Shown here: piece after piece, positions 7,398-13,163 of the stretch
Layout of the letters: each line of letters begins with the position of its first letter
Numbering within the stretch: position 1 is the first letter of the stretch
The notes under the pieces: generated by a model
The model's input: the letters and a program-made list of their open reading frames with translations, nothing else
Told to the model about the DNA's origin: nothing
The model's database searches: none
DNA from: Thermodesulfobacteriota bacterium
GTDB lineage: Bacteria; Desulfobacterota; BSN033; UBA1163
Direction of reading: 5' to 3'
Length of the DNA: 13,163 bases
Assembly: GCA_030024065.1 (NCBI GenBank)
Contig: JASEIE010000077.1
Span: 1-13,163, forward strand
Translations under genes and position numbers: made by a program

Positions 7398-8270
7398 TCA
7401 ACCATTAACCTCGGAACCCAAAATACCCCTGGGTCGGAAATATAGGATGAGGAGCAATGCTAAAAAGGCCACCATGTCTTTGTAAGTAGAGGAAATAAAA
7501 CCTACGCTCAATGACTCCATAACTCCAAGAACAAAACCACCGAGAACAGCCCCTGTGCCTTTTCCCCACCCTCCGAGAACAGCCGCGACAAAACCTTTCA
7601 ATGCCAAAAGGGCTCCGGAGTCAAATCGAAGATAGAAAATGGGAGCGATCAGAATCCCAGCTACCGCACCCACTGCTGCACTTACTCCAAATGCGAAAAG
7701 GACCATCAGATCAATAGGGATCCCTACCAGTTTAGCGGCCACGGGGTCTGTTGAACTCGCCTCCATAGCCTTTCCTACGATAGTATGATAGGAGAAAATG
7801 TGCAAAGCAAATAGTACGAGAACGGTTACTCCGAGGACCCATAAACTCTGCGGGGCAATAAAAATTCCGGCGATGGGTATCGGCTTGCCACCGTAAATCG
7901 GCGGCAAAGTAAAAGGGGCTCTTCCCCAAAGGACCCCGATCGCCTGACTGATGAATATGGAAGCCCCAAGTGTGGCCATGACCATAATCAAAACTGGAGC
8001 TCTTCGGATTGGATAGATGACCAGCTTTTCCATTCCAAAACCGATGAAGCTTACCACCACAATGGCCGACAAAGCGGCTATCGGATATGGAAATCCCAGA
8101 GTTTTTATTAAGAAAAGAGTCACCACTCCCCCGAGCATGACAAATTCACCCTGAGCGAAGTTAATGATATTTGAGGATCTAAATATGGTCGTAAAGCCAA
8201 GGGCGATCATTGCATAAACAGCACCGATTGTAATCCCGACCAAAAAGAATTGAAGGAATTGGATTCCCAC
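7398..8270 (-). CDS. livH: Branched-chain-amino-acid-type ABC transporter permease LivH
   Basis: A 290-residue polytopic permease, the normal LivH length. It starts with a first membrane segment followed by the family motif NIINFAQGEFVMLGG at about 34-48, and carries the late GFVAAVLGGWG segment of the ATPase-coupling region. The start is the main question. The longest frame begins at a TTG at 8333, but that codon lies inside a strong hairpin after livK and adds 21 residues unlike other LivH N termini. A GTG at 8270 (VGIQFLQFFLVGITIGAVYA) matches the usual LivH beginning and has an AGGGA about 8 bases upstream, so I use it. The gene is the first permease of the livKHMGF set. Confidence 0.92.
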   Translation of the reverse strand: MGIQFLQFFLVGITIGAVYAMIALGFTTIFRSSNIINFAQGEFVMLGGVVTLFLIKTLGFPYPIAALSAIVVVSFIGFGMEKLVIYPIRRAPVLIMVMATLGASIFISQAIGVLWGRAPFTLPPIYGGKPIPIAGIFIAPQSLWVLGVTVLVLFALHIFSYHTIVGKAMEASSTDPVAAKLVGIPIDLMVLFAFGVSAAVGAVAGILIAPIFYLRFDSGALLALKGFVAAVLGGWGKGTGAVLGGFVLGVMESLSVGFISSTYKDMVAFLALLLILYFRPRGILGSEVNG

Positions 8271-8296
8271 GGATTGGATCCCTAATAGCTGAAGAA

Positions 8297-8341
8297 AAAG
8301 GGGTTGAAAGAAAAAAACACCTTTTTCTTCCAAACCCCTTT
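8297..8341 (-). terminator. livK-livH hairpin: attenuator/partial terminator
   Basis: Arms of 19 and 20 bases (8297-8315 and 8322-8341) pair almost completely around a 6-base loop. The outer part is AAAGGGGTT against AACCCCTTT; inside there is one bulged base and one position that forms G-U in the minus-strand RNA. On the minus strand the stem begins 7 bases after the livK stop codon and runs into TTTTTCTTC, the layout of a Rho-independent terminator. Between a binding-protein gene and its permease genes, such a hairpin commonly gives more binding protein than permease by partial termination or by protecting the 3' end of the upstream message. That role is inferred here. Confidence 0.6.
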
Positions 8342-8348
8342 AATCTCG

Positions 8349-9554
8349 TTAATCATATTCTCTTGGCACCATGATTCTCCGAAATTGATTGTCTTGAATC
8401 CGGATAAGGGCTAACGCTTTCTTTGTCAGGCCGTCATGATCTTTGGGACTGTAATTATAGATGCCCGTGATACCGATAAAGTTTTTTGTTTTTTCAATCT
8501 CTTCTCGGAGCCTATCCCTCGTGACCGTCTTTCCACAGCGTTTCAGTGCCTGGGCCAGGATTTGAATGGCATCATAACTATGGCCACTGAGTTGTTCTGC
8601 TTGAAACTTATATTTTTCTTTGAGGACAGCATCGAAGGCAGCCATAACAGGTTTCTGTGGATCTTTATCGTCCAGATCCTTCCAAACACAGACTTTCCCC
8701 GATACCAATTCCACCCCTTCGGTGACCCCTTTGCCCAAGACCAATGTGAACCCAAAACCGAAGCCATGGGGAGCGATGACCGGATAATTGATCCCGAGGG
8801 TCTGCATATTCTTGAGGGCAATGGAACCAGTAGCACCATTCGTATCCAGGAAGATGCAATCGATTTTTTCCTTCTCCAAAATGGGTTTCAATTTTATCCA
8901 TTGTGGAGTGATATCCACATCTGTGGTACGAAAAGTCACATCAGGGATATGGACCGTGATGCCATATTTCTTCGCATATTCTTTCAGGTTCTGGGCGATC
9001 GCTATATAACATGGATCTTGGTCATGAAGGGCCAGAATTCTCTTGTACCCCCTGAACCGAATGAGGTCCAGTAGCCTTTCGGCTACGATGGTATCTGCCT
9101 GAGCAATATTAAAAGACCATTTATAGCGATTTTTTCGGTCTTCAGGACTGCTCGGGCAGAGGACGATTTGAGGCAGCTTATTCTTTTCAGCCGCTGGTGT
9201 CATGATGGCTGTGAATGTACTATAAAGGGGCCCTATCATAGCCAGGATGCTCTTATCCTGGGCAAATTCTGTGATGAAACCAACGGCCTTGGCTCCGTCC
9301 ATTGCATTGTCCCGATAGACGAGTTCTATGGGACGGCCATTGATCCCTCCTCCAGCATTGACCCGGTCTTTTTCCACTTCAAGACCATACTTGACCGCGT
9401 TAAGCAAGTCACCCAACGGACCGGTGAATTCAAGATTTACCCCGATACGAAGAGGTTCCTTCTTCTCGGGTCCGGTGATGGCTGTCCTGCTGAAAGTAAA
9501 AAATGCTGCAAGCGATAAGGCAAAAAAAATGAATAAGATCTTTCTGTTTTTCAT
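8349..9554 (-). CDS. livK: Branched-chain-amino-acid-type ABC transporter substrate-binding protein (LivK family)
   Basis: A 401-residue periplasmic binding protein of the Leu/Ile/Val-binding (Peripla_BP_6) type. An N-terminal signal peptide (MKNRK followed by a hydrophobic core to about residue 22) has no lipobox cysteine, so a soluble periplasmic protein is likely. The first lobe shows LRIGVNLEFTGPLGD and VNAGGGINGRPIELVYRD, typical of the fold, and the second includes VIAPHGFG. The ATG at 9554 is preceded by AAGGGAGGTGG; an in-frame GTG at 9563 lies within that site and is rejected. It follows E1 beta by 28 bp. Family members bind amino acids, amides, short-chain acids and aromatic acids, so the name does not define the ligand. 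Its position inside a dehydrogenase operon suggests the ligand feeds that pathway. Confidence 0.92.
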   Translation of the reverse strand: MKNRKILFIFFALSLAAFFTFSRTAITGPEKKEPLRIGVNLEFTGPLGDLLNAVKYGLEVEKDRVNAGGGINGRPIELVYRDNAMDGAKAVGFITEFAQDKSILAMIGPLYSTFTAIMTPAAEKNKLPQIVLCPSSPEDRKNRYKWSFNIAQADTIVAERLLDLIRFRGYKRILALHDQDPCYIAIAQNLKEYAKKYGITVHIPDVTFRTTDVDITPQWIKLKPILEKEKIDCIFLDTNGATGSIALKNMQTLGINYPVIAPHGFGFGFTLVLGKGVTEGVELVSGKVCVWKDLDDKDPQKPVMAAFDAVLKEKYKFQAEQLSGHSYDAIQILAQALKRCGKTVTRDRLREEIEKTKNFIGITGIYNYSPKDHDGLTKKALALIRIQDNQFRRIMVPREYD

Positions 9555-9582
9555 CGCGTCCACCTCCCTTTAAAGATTATGT

Positions 9583-10557
9583 TTAAAGAATACGCTTCAC
9601 TGCCCGAATAATAGTATCTTTATTGGGAAGATATAAATCTTCCAGTATCGGGCTGCCGGGGATCGGGATCATTGGTGAGGCAACCCGTTGCACAGGGGCC
9701 TTAAGAAGGTTAAATCCATCACCTGCAACTAAAGCGGCAATTTCAGCGCCTATGCCCCCACGGATTCTCCCTTCCTCAACTGTGACCAGGCGACCGGTCT
9801 TTTCGAGGGATTCAAAAATGGTATCTCTATCCAATGGTACGATCGTTCTGAGATCGATAACCTCAATGTCAATACCCTCTTTCGCCAACTCTTGAGCTGC
9901 GTTTAGGGCCTCGTACACCATGAACATTGTTGCCACTACTGTGACATCTTTCCCCTTTTTTCGAATGACGGCTTCTCCAAAGGGAACGATATAATCGTCC
10001 TGGGGAACTTCCCCTGTCACACCTCCAAGGATAAGTTTTTTGTGTTCAAAAACTATTACCGGATCGTCACTGCGGATGGCATTCTTCAGAAGACCTTTGG
10101 CATCGTGAGGGGTTGAAGGAGCAACCATAATCAATCCGGGTGCCTGGATGAACTGGGATTCCAGACACTGGGAATGGCCGTAGGCCATTCGAAATCCCGC
10201 TCCTACTGCTGTGCGGATAGTTACTGGAATGGAGTATTGGTTCCCTGTCACGTATCGCCACTGTCCTAAATGGTTGCAAATCTGATCCATGGCCAGCATC
10301 GCAAAATCACAGAACATCAATTCCAAAACCGGCCGCATACCATTCAGCGCTGCGCCCATAGCCACACCCGTAATGGCATTCTCCGCAATAGGAGTGTTTA
10401 ACACCCTTTCAGGTCCAAATTCTTTAATCAATCCTGAGGTTTGCCCAAAGGCCCCAATTCGCACATCCTCACCGAGAATAAAAACGCTAGGGTCCCGGCG
10501 CATCTCCTCAGCCATCGCTTCATTAAGAGCCTGTAAGAAAGTAATGGTCTTGCTCAT
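9583..10557 (-). CDS. E1 beta subunit of an acetoin/2-oxoacid dehydrogenase
   Basis: A 324-residue transketolase-type beta subunit, the standard length for PdhB, AcoB and BkdA2. It shows GEDV at 29-32; TPIAENAI with the conserved Glu59 that activates the thiamine diphosphate aminopyrimidine; the active-site His128 in GHSQ followed by LES; APSTPHDAKGLL; and the C-terminal domain with DLRTIVPLD. With E1 alpha it forms the alpha2beta2 E1 that decarboxylates or cleaves the substrate and acylates the lipoyl group of E2. The stop of E1 alpha and this ATG share one base (TAATG), with a GGGGGTGA site just upstream, so the two chains are translationally coupled in equal amounts. Acetoin dehydrogenase is favoured from the two neighbouring alcohol dehydrogenases, not from the chain itself. 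Confidence 0.92.
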   Translation of the reverse strand: MSKTITFLQALNEAMAEEMRRDPSVFILGEDVRIGAFGQTSGLIKEFGPERVLNTPIAENAITGVAMGAALNGMRPVLELMFCDFAMLAMDQICNHLGQWRYVTGNQYSIPVTIRTAVGAGFRMAYGHSQCLESQFIQAPGLIMVAPSTPHDAKGLLKNAIRSDDPVIVFEHKKLILGGVTGEVPQDDYIVPFGEAVIRKKGKDVTVVATMFMVYEALNAAQELAKEGIDIEVIDLRTIVPLDRDTIFESLEKTGRLVTVEEGRIRGGIGAEIAALVAGDGFNLLKAPVQRVASPMIPIPGSPILEDLYLPNKDTIIRAVKRIL

Positions 10558-11531
10558 TAGTAGATCACCCCCTTCTGTGCATAGAGGTCTTCGAATAGAT
10601 CCTCCATTGTCGGATCAGGACTTGCAAATGCATTGGCCACTGCTTCTTCTACCTCTGCCCCAACTTCATCCCTGAGCTTCTGATCATCCTTCGGTGTTAA
10701 GATCTTCCTGTCAAGCAGTTTACGCTGACATAGATCGATAGGGTCCCTCTTGCCCCATTTTTCAAGATCCTCCTGTTTCACATAACCGCCTGGATCACCG
10801 GAGAAGTGCAGGGCCATTCGAAAAGTCTTAAATTCAACCAGGTAGGGCCCTTTCCCACTGCGGGCATACTCGACAGCCTTTTCTGTTACTGTGTAAGTAA
10901 CCTCAATATCTTGGCCATCCACAACCTCATAGGGTATCCCATAGCCTGCTGCCCGCGGAGCCACGTCCTCGGTAGGGAAATGTTCGCACATGTAAGACAT
11001 CTCGCAGAATTGATTCGTGCAGACAGCGAATACAATCGGTATCTTCCAAAGGGCAGCCATGCACATCGAGGGACCGGCATCACCCTGGTTACATGTCCCT
11101 TCGCCGACAAAGTAAAGGGTGACCTGGTCGATATTTTTCATCTTGGAAGCAAGGGCTGTTCCCACAGCGATGGAGAAATCAGCCCCGAGACTTGAGACTA
11201 GGCCTGGAATGTTGACCTTTCGGTCAGCCAAATGAAGGGCCCCTTTTCCCTTACAGGGCCCTGCCTTTTTTCCCATGTATTCTAACCAGATATCTTTAGC
11301 ACTCATCCCCTTGCCAATATACTCACCTACGCCACGATGGGTTCCAAAGAGAATGTCCTCCTTCCTTAAAGGTCCTGTAATTCCCACAGACACGGCCTCC
11401 TGCCCGGTCCCAAAGTGTGACATGAGTTGAATTTTACCTTCCTTCAAAAGCTGACCATGCTTCTGCTCCATTTCGCGGGTGAGTAACATCTTCCGATAAA
11501 GTTCGATCAGTTTTTCATTTTTCAAAGCCAT
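10557..11531 (-). CDS. E1 alpha subunit of an acetoin/2-oxoacid dehydrogenase
   Basis: A 324-residue thiamine-diphosphate-binding alpha chain. It has GTGQEAVSVG at 41-50, the conserved THRG (His65, Arg66), CKGKGALHLAD with His100, and the thiamine-diphosphate/Mg motif. In that motif the usual GDG is GEG (Glu144) and the closing NN is TN, with Asn173 in register 29 residues after the acid. The following NQGD...MAALWK block matches PdhA/AcoA. I start it at the ATG at 11531, which follows AAAGGAGGAG; the 15-residue longer reading runs into the VOC gene and is basic and unlike the family. It is the first catalytic gene after the VOC gene, 25 bp downstream of its stop, and is coupled to E1 beta. 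The family is certain; acetoin specificity is inferred from context. Confidence 0.92.
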   Translation of the reverse strand: MALKNEKLIELYRKMLLTREMEQKHGQLLKEGKIQLMSHFGTGQEAVSVGITGPLRKEDILFGTHRGVGEYIGKGMSAKDIWLEYMGKKAGPCKGKGALHLADRKVNIPGLVSSLGADFSIAVGTALASKMKNIDQVTLYFVGEGTCNQGDAGPSMCMAALWKIPIVFAVCTNQFCEMSYMCEHFPTEDVAPRAAGYGIPYEVVDGQDIEVTYTVTEKAVEYARSGKGPYLVEFKTFRMALHFSGDPGGYVKQEDLEKWGKRDPIDLCQRKLLDRKILTPKDDQKLRDEVGAEVEEAVANAFASPDPTMEDLFEDLYAQKGVIY

Positions 11532-11547
11532 AATTCTCCTCCTTTCC

Positions 11548-11567
11548 CACCGAAGTCTACTTCGGTG
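11548..11567 (-). promoter_or_regulatory. Perfect inverted repeat over the VOC stop codon
   Basis: CACCGAAGT and ACTTCGGTG form a perfect 9-bp inverted repeat around two bases. In RNA it could fold as an 8-bp stem with a four-base loop. It contains the VOC stop codon and ends 4 bases before the AAAGGAGGAG ribosome site of E1 alpha. No T tract follows on either strand, so it is not an intrinsic terminator. An RNA hairpin controlling E1 alpha translation or mRNA processing, or a protein operator, are both possible. Confidence 0.5.
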
Positions 11568-12024
11568 TAATTTCAATTAATTCAAACAATACTCCGCCGA
11601 TACGGTTCGACTCAACATAAGCTGCACGGACGTGCCCCATCCCTTCCACGTCGGTCTCAGCGTTCATTAAAACCTCAATTCCATTCTCCTTTAGGTAATG
11701 CATCCATTTGTCGTAGTTGTCCACAATGAAACCAAGGTGCTGCAGACCTTCCCCTTTTTGTTCCAGAAACCATTTGTGTGGGATGTCCCCTTCTATGACC
11801 TCAATGAGTTCGAGCATCAATGTCCCCCATTGACATAATCCGATATTAAGACGAATGGGGGATGGTTTCCCCTTGAGCCAATGTTTCGCAGGGGCAAATT
11901 CGATCACCTGAAAGGGCCCAATCCCAAACTTCTCCGAATAAAAATCAATCGCTTCCTTAAGATTCTTCACTACCACACCTACCTGGGCGGGTGGGGGCAG
12001 AACCATCGTTGTTCTTTCTATCAT
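11557..12024 (-). CDS. VOC-fold (glyoxalase/methylmalonyl-CoA epimerase-like) metalloprotein
   Basis: A 155-residue vicinal-oxygen-chelate protein made of two beta-alpha-beta-beta-beta halves. The halves start at AQVGVVVKNLKEAIDFY (about 13-29) and LQHLGFIVDNYDKWMHYL (about 94-111). The four positions that normally hold metal ligands read Gln14, Glu72, His96 and Glu148. The EQKGEGLQHLGF and GGVLFELIE segments resemble methylmalonyl-CoA epimerase, where the first ligand is usually His; a Gln-Glu-His-Glu set is the one used by human glyoxalase I. The ATG at 12024 follows AGGAGGTGA. It is the first gene after the likely promoter and is 25 bp from E1 alpha. Possible roles are an epimerase or racemase for the substrate, or removal of a reactive dicarbonyl. 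I cannot choose between them. Confidence 0.85.
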   Translation of the reverse strand: MIERTTMVLPPPAQVGVVVKNLKEAIDFYSEKFGIGPFQVIEFAPAKHWLKGKPSPIRLNIGLCQWGTLMLELIEVIEGDIPHKWFLEQKGEGLQHLGFIVDNYDKWMHYLKENGIEVLMNAETDVEGMGHVRAAYVESNRIGGVLFELIEITPK

Positions 12025-12196
12025 CGCTTTTCACCTCCTATCCTGGTAAAGTTTTTGTCAAGTAGGCTATTTAATTTCTCCAATAATGTCAATAGCAGAA
12101 AATCCGTTGTCATTCCTATTTCAAATCACTAATTGTTTTGAATCTTCTTGAAATACGCTTCTGTAAATTCTGTTCATTAATTACTCTATCCTTCCT
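12025..12196 (-). other. AOR-VOC intergenic region
   Basis: The longest non-coding stretch in the window, 172 bp and AT-rich. It separates the AOR gene from the rest of the operon and holds a candidate promoter (12064-12092), a second TTGACA box at 12056-12061, and nested short inverted repeats at 12118-12154 (ATTTCAA against TTGAAAT, and TTCAAA against TTTGAA) that could be an operator. No RNA gene or strong terminator for the AOR is seen. Confidence 0.5.
12064..12092 (-). promoter_or_regulatory. Candidate sigma-70-type promoter for the VOC-E1-liv-E2-E3 operon
   Basis: On the minus strand a perfect TTGACA (12087-12092) is followed after 17 bases by TAGCCT (12064-12069), a poor match to TATAAT. 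It lies about 40 bp upstream of the VOC start codon. The perfect -35 and ideal spacing support it; the weak -10 means it would need an activator or may not be real. Confidence 0.35.
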
Positions 12197-13163
12197 CTAA
12201 AGTTTATGAACGCCATCGATCTCTTCCACGGGAACATCAAAAACATTGCCACTGGGTAGCAGTTTCTCCTCTAAGAAAAATCTTGGTAACCGATCATCTT
12301 TCTCTGTAAAACCTACAGCCTCGTTGAATTTTCTCTCGCTTCTTAAGACCGATTTTCCCAAATCGAGTAAATAATTTTCATCCAGAGACTCACCTATCTT
12401 TGCCGCAACACACGAAATAAGATTTTTCTGCAATTCAGGGATATCTAAAAGGGGCAGAGAAGCAAAAAGGCACATCCCAAGACTATCAATGGCAGCAAAA
12501 TAGATTTGCAAAAACTGCGATACAGGACCCTGCCCGGTGGGAGCACCTGGATTGTATGCAGGGTTTGCAGGATTCGGAATGGCATTTCCACAGGTATGGT
12601 CAGCCCCCATTGTTGAAGTGGCATAGGTCACGCCTGTGCCTTTTAACCCCCGAGGATCATAAGCCGCTAAACACTGGCCTTTCACATGAGGAATCCTTTT
12701 CACTCCTAACTTCTCCCCCGAAAATCTGCATCCGTTGCCAATCATCAAACCCTTTTCAGTCTTCTTCCCGACTTCTTTGACAAGATTAAGAGCTGCCTTT
12801 CCATCTCCCCATGCTAGCAAGCCAGCCTCCATAGCTACTGCAAGCACCCCACCCACATCCATCGTATCCACCCCCACGTCATTGCAAACTCGATTGATCT
12901 GAGCGATGATATCAATGTCATCAATCATACAGTTTGAACCCACCAAACCGATCGTCTCATACTCAAGACCTGAAACGATAATTTTGCCGTTTTCATCTGT
13001 AAAAATATTAGAACAATTGATAATGCAACCATCCATGCAGCGATGCACATGTTGACCATTGGGCCGCTTTTTCATCAACTCAACCATATGCTCACCGGAG
13101 ATTTTCTCAGCCCCCACAAATTGCCCGATGGAATAGTTTTTCGTGGCCAAACATCCATAGGCA
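12197..13163 (-). CDS. Aldehyde:ferredoxin oxidoreductase family protein, C-terminal half (partial)
   Basis: The frame is open to the window edge, giving about 321 residues of a family that is normally around 600 long, so the N-terminal tungstopterin domain is outside. Visible family features: GAEKISGE; a cysteine cluster CMDGCIINC (Cys-x3-Cys-x3-Cys); LEYETIGLVGSN; the first DTMDVGG pterin-side motif; and the second, DSLGMC, whose cysteine is the usual fourth 4Fe-4S ligand. The enzyme would oxidise an aldehyde to its acid with ferredoxin in the cytoplasm, using a W or Mo bis-pterin. A TTG near the edge could be mistaken for a start, but upstream codons continue in frame (AYGCLATKNYSIGQF). 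It is on the same strand but 172 bp from the next gene. Some members of this clade have other substrates, so aldehyde oxidation is a family-level inference. Confidence 0.88.
   Translation of the reverse strand, partial: AYGCLATKNYSIGQFVGAEKISGEHMVELMKKRPNGQHVHRCMDGCIINCSNIFTDENGKIIVSGLEYETIGLVGSNCMIDDIDIIAQINRVCNDVGVDTMDVGGVLAVAMEAGLLAWGDGKAALNLVKEVGKKTEKGLMIGNGCRFSGEKLGVKRIPHVKGQCLAAYDPRGLKGTGVTYATSTMGADHTCGNAIPNPANPAYNPGAPTGQGPVSQFLQIYFAAIDSLGMCLFASLPLLDIPELQKNLISCVAAKIGESLDENYLLDLGKSVLRSERKFNEAVGFTEKDDRLPRFFLEEKLLPSGNVFDVPVEEIDGVHKL

Noticed and set aside
8271..8333. Longer LivH beginning at the TTG at 8333
   Set aside because: The start codon lies inside the livK-livH hairpin, has no well-spaced ribosome site, and adds residues unlike LivH N termini.
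8436..9074. 212-codon plus-strand open frame opposite livK
   Set aside because: It lies wholly antisense to a well-supported gene, shows no family features, and reflects codon bias of the coding strand.
381..11531. Branched-chain amino-acid catabolism (Liv importer plus branched-chain 2-oxoacid dehydrogenase)
   Set aside because: No aminotransferase or acyl-CoA dehydrogenase is present, and two alcohol dehydrogenases fit a diol/hydroxyketone better. Kept only as an alternative.
11532..11576. 15-residue N-terminal extension of E1 alpha overlapping the VOC gene
   Set aside because: The ATG at 11531 has an excellent ribosome site, and the extension is basic, out of family, and would place that site inside the gene.
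12118..12154. AT-rich inverted repeats as a terminator for the AOR gene
   Set aside because: The stems are 6-7 bp of mostly A-T pairs with long loops and no T tract, so they are too weak to call a terminator.
1..13163. Transposons, CRISPR arrays, tRNA or rRNA genes, phage genes
   Set aside because: None were seen: no repeat-spacer pattern, no transposase or integrase motifs, and no RNA-gene signatures in the few short gaps.

Overview
The window reads as one long minus-strand gene cluster from an anaerobic bacterium. The evidence for anaerobiosis is a tungsten/molybdenum-type aldehyde:ferredoxin oxidoreductase (AOR) next to a full branched-chain-amino-acid-type (Liv) ABC importer and a lipoamide-dependent 2-oxoacid/acetoin dehydrogenase complex. 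This mix is familiar from Desulfobacterota and other syntrophic or sulfate-reducing lineages, but the taxon is a guess from gene content and moderate GC, not a measured assignment.

Layout in the direction of transcription (right to left): the C-terminal half of an AOR-family protein cut by the window edge (12197-13163); a 172-bp gap holding the only plausible internal promoter; a small VOC/glyoxalase-fold protein; E1 alpha and E1 beta of a thiamine-diphosphate dehydrogenase; livK, livH, livM, livG and livF; a short-chain dehydrogenase (SDR); a zinc-dependent medium-chain dehydrogenase (MDR); a short lipoyl E2; and E3 (dihydrolipoamide dehydrogenase). From the VOC gene to E3 all gaps are under 80 bp and several genes overlap, so this looks like one transcription unit of twelve genes. 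At the far left, bases 1-300 hold the C-terminal end of an unrelated plus-strand membrane protein that converges on the operon.

Best functional reading (inference): a catabolic island for 2,3-butanediol/acetoin or a related vicinal diol or alpha-hydroxyketone. The MDR and SDR resemble (R,R)- and meso/(S)-type butanediol dehydrogenases and could oxidise different stereoisomers to the hydroxyketone. The E1-E2-E3 complex would cleave it to an acyl-CoA plus an aldehyde, and the AOR could oxidise that aldehyde with ferredoxin. The Liv importer would bring in the substrate or a precursor; its ligand cannot be read from sequence. The main alternative is another 2-oxoacid (pyruvate or branched-chain) dehydrogenase, but no aminotransferase or acyl-CoA dehydrogenase is present to support amino-acid breakdown.

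Most notable details: the complex's E1 genes are split from E2/E3 by seven genes; the E2 lacks a recognisable peripheral-subunit-binding domain and instead has a tandemly duplicated 13-residue acidic linker; a long near-perfect hairpin with a U-rich tail follows livK and implies that livH starts later than its longest reading frame; a perfect 9-bp inverted repeat covers the VOC stop codon just before the E1 alpha ribosome site; and E1 alpha has GEG in place of the canonical GDG of the thiamine-diphosphate motif.
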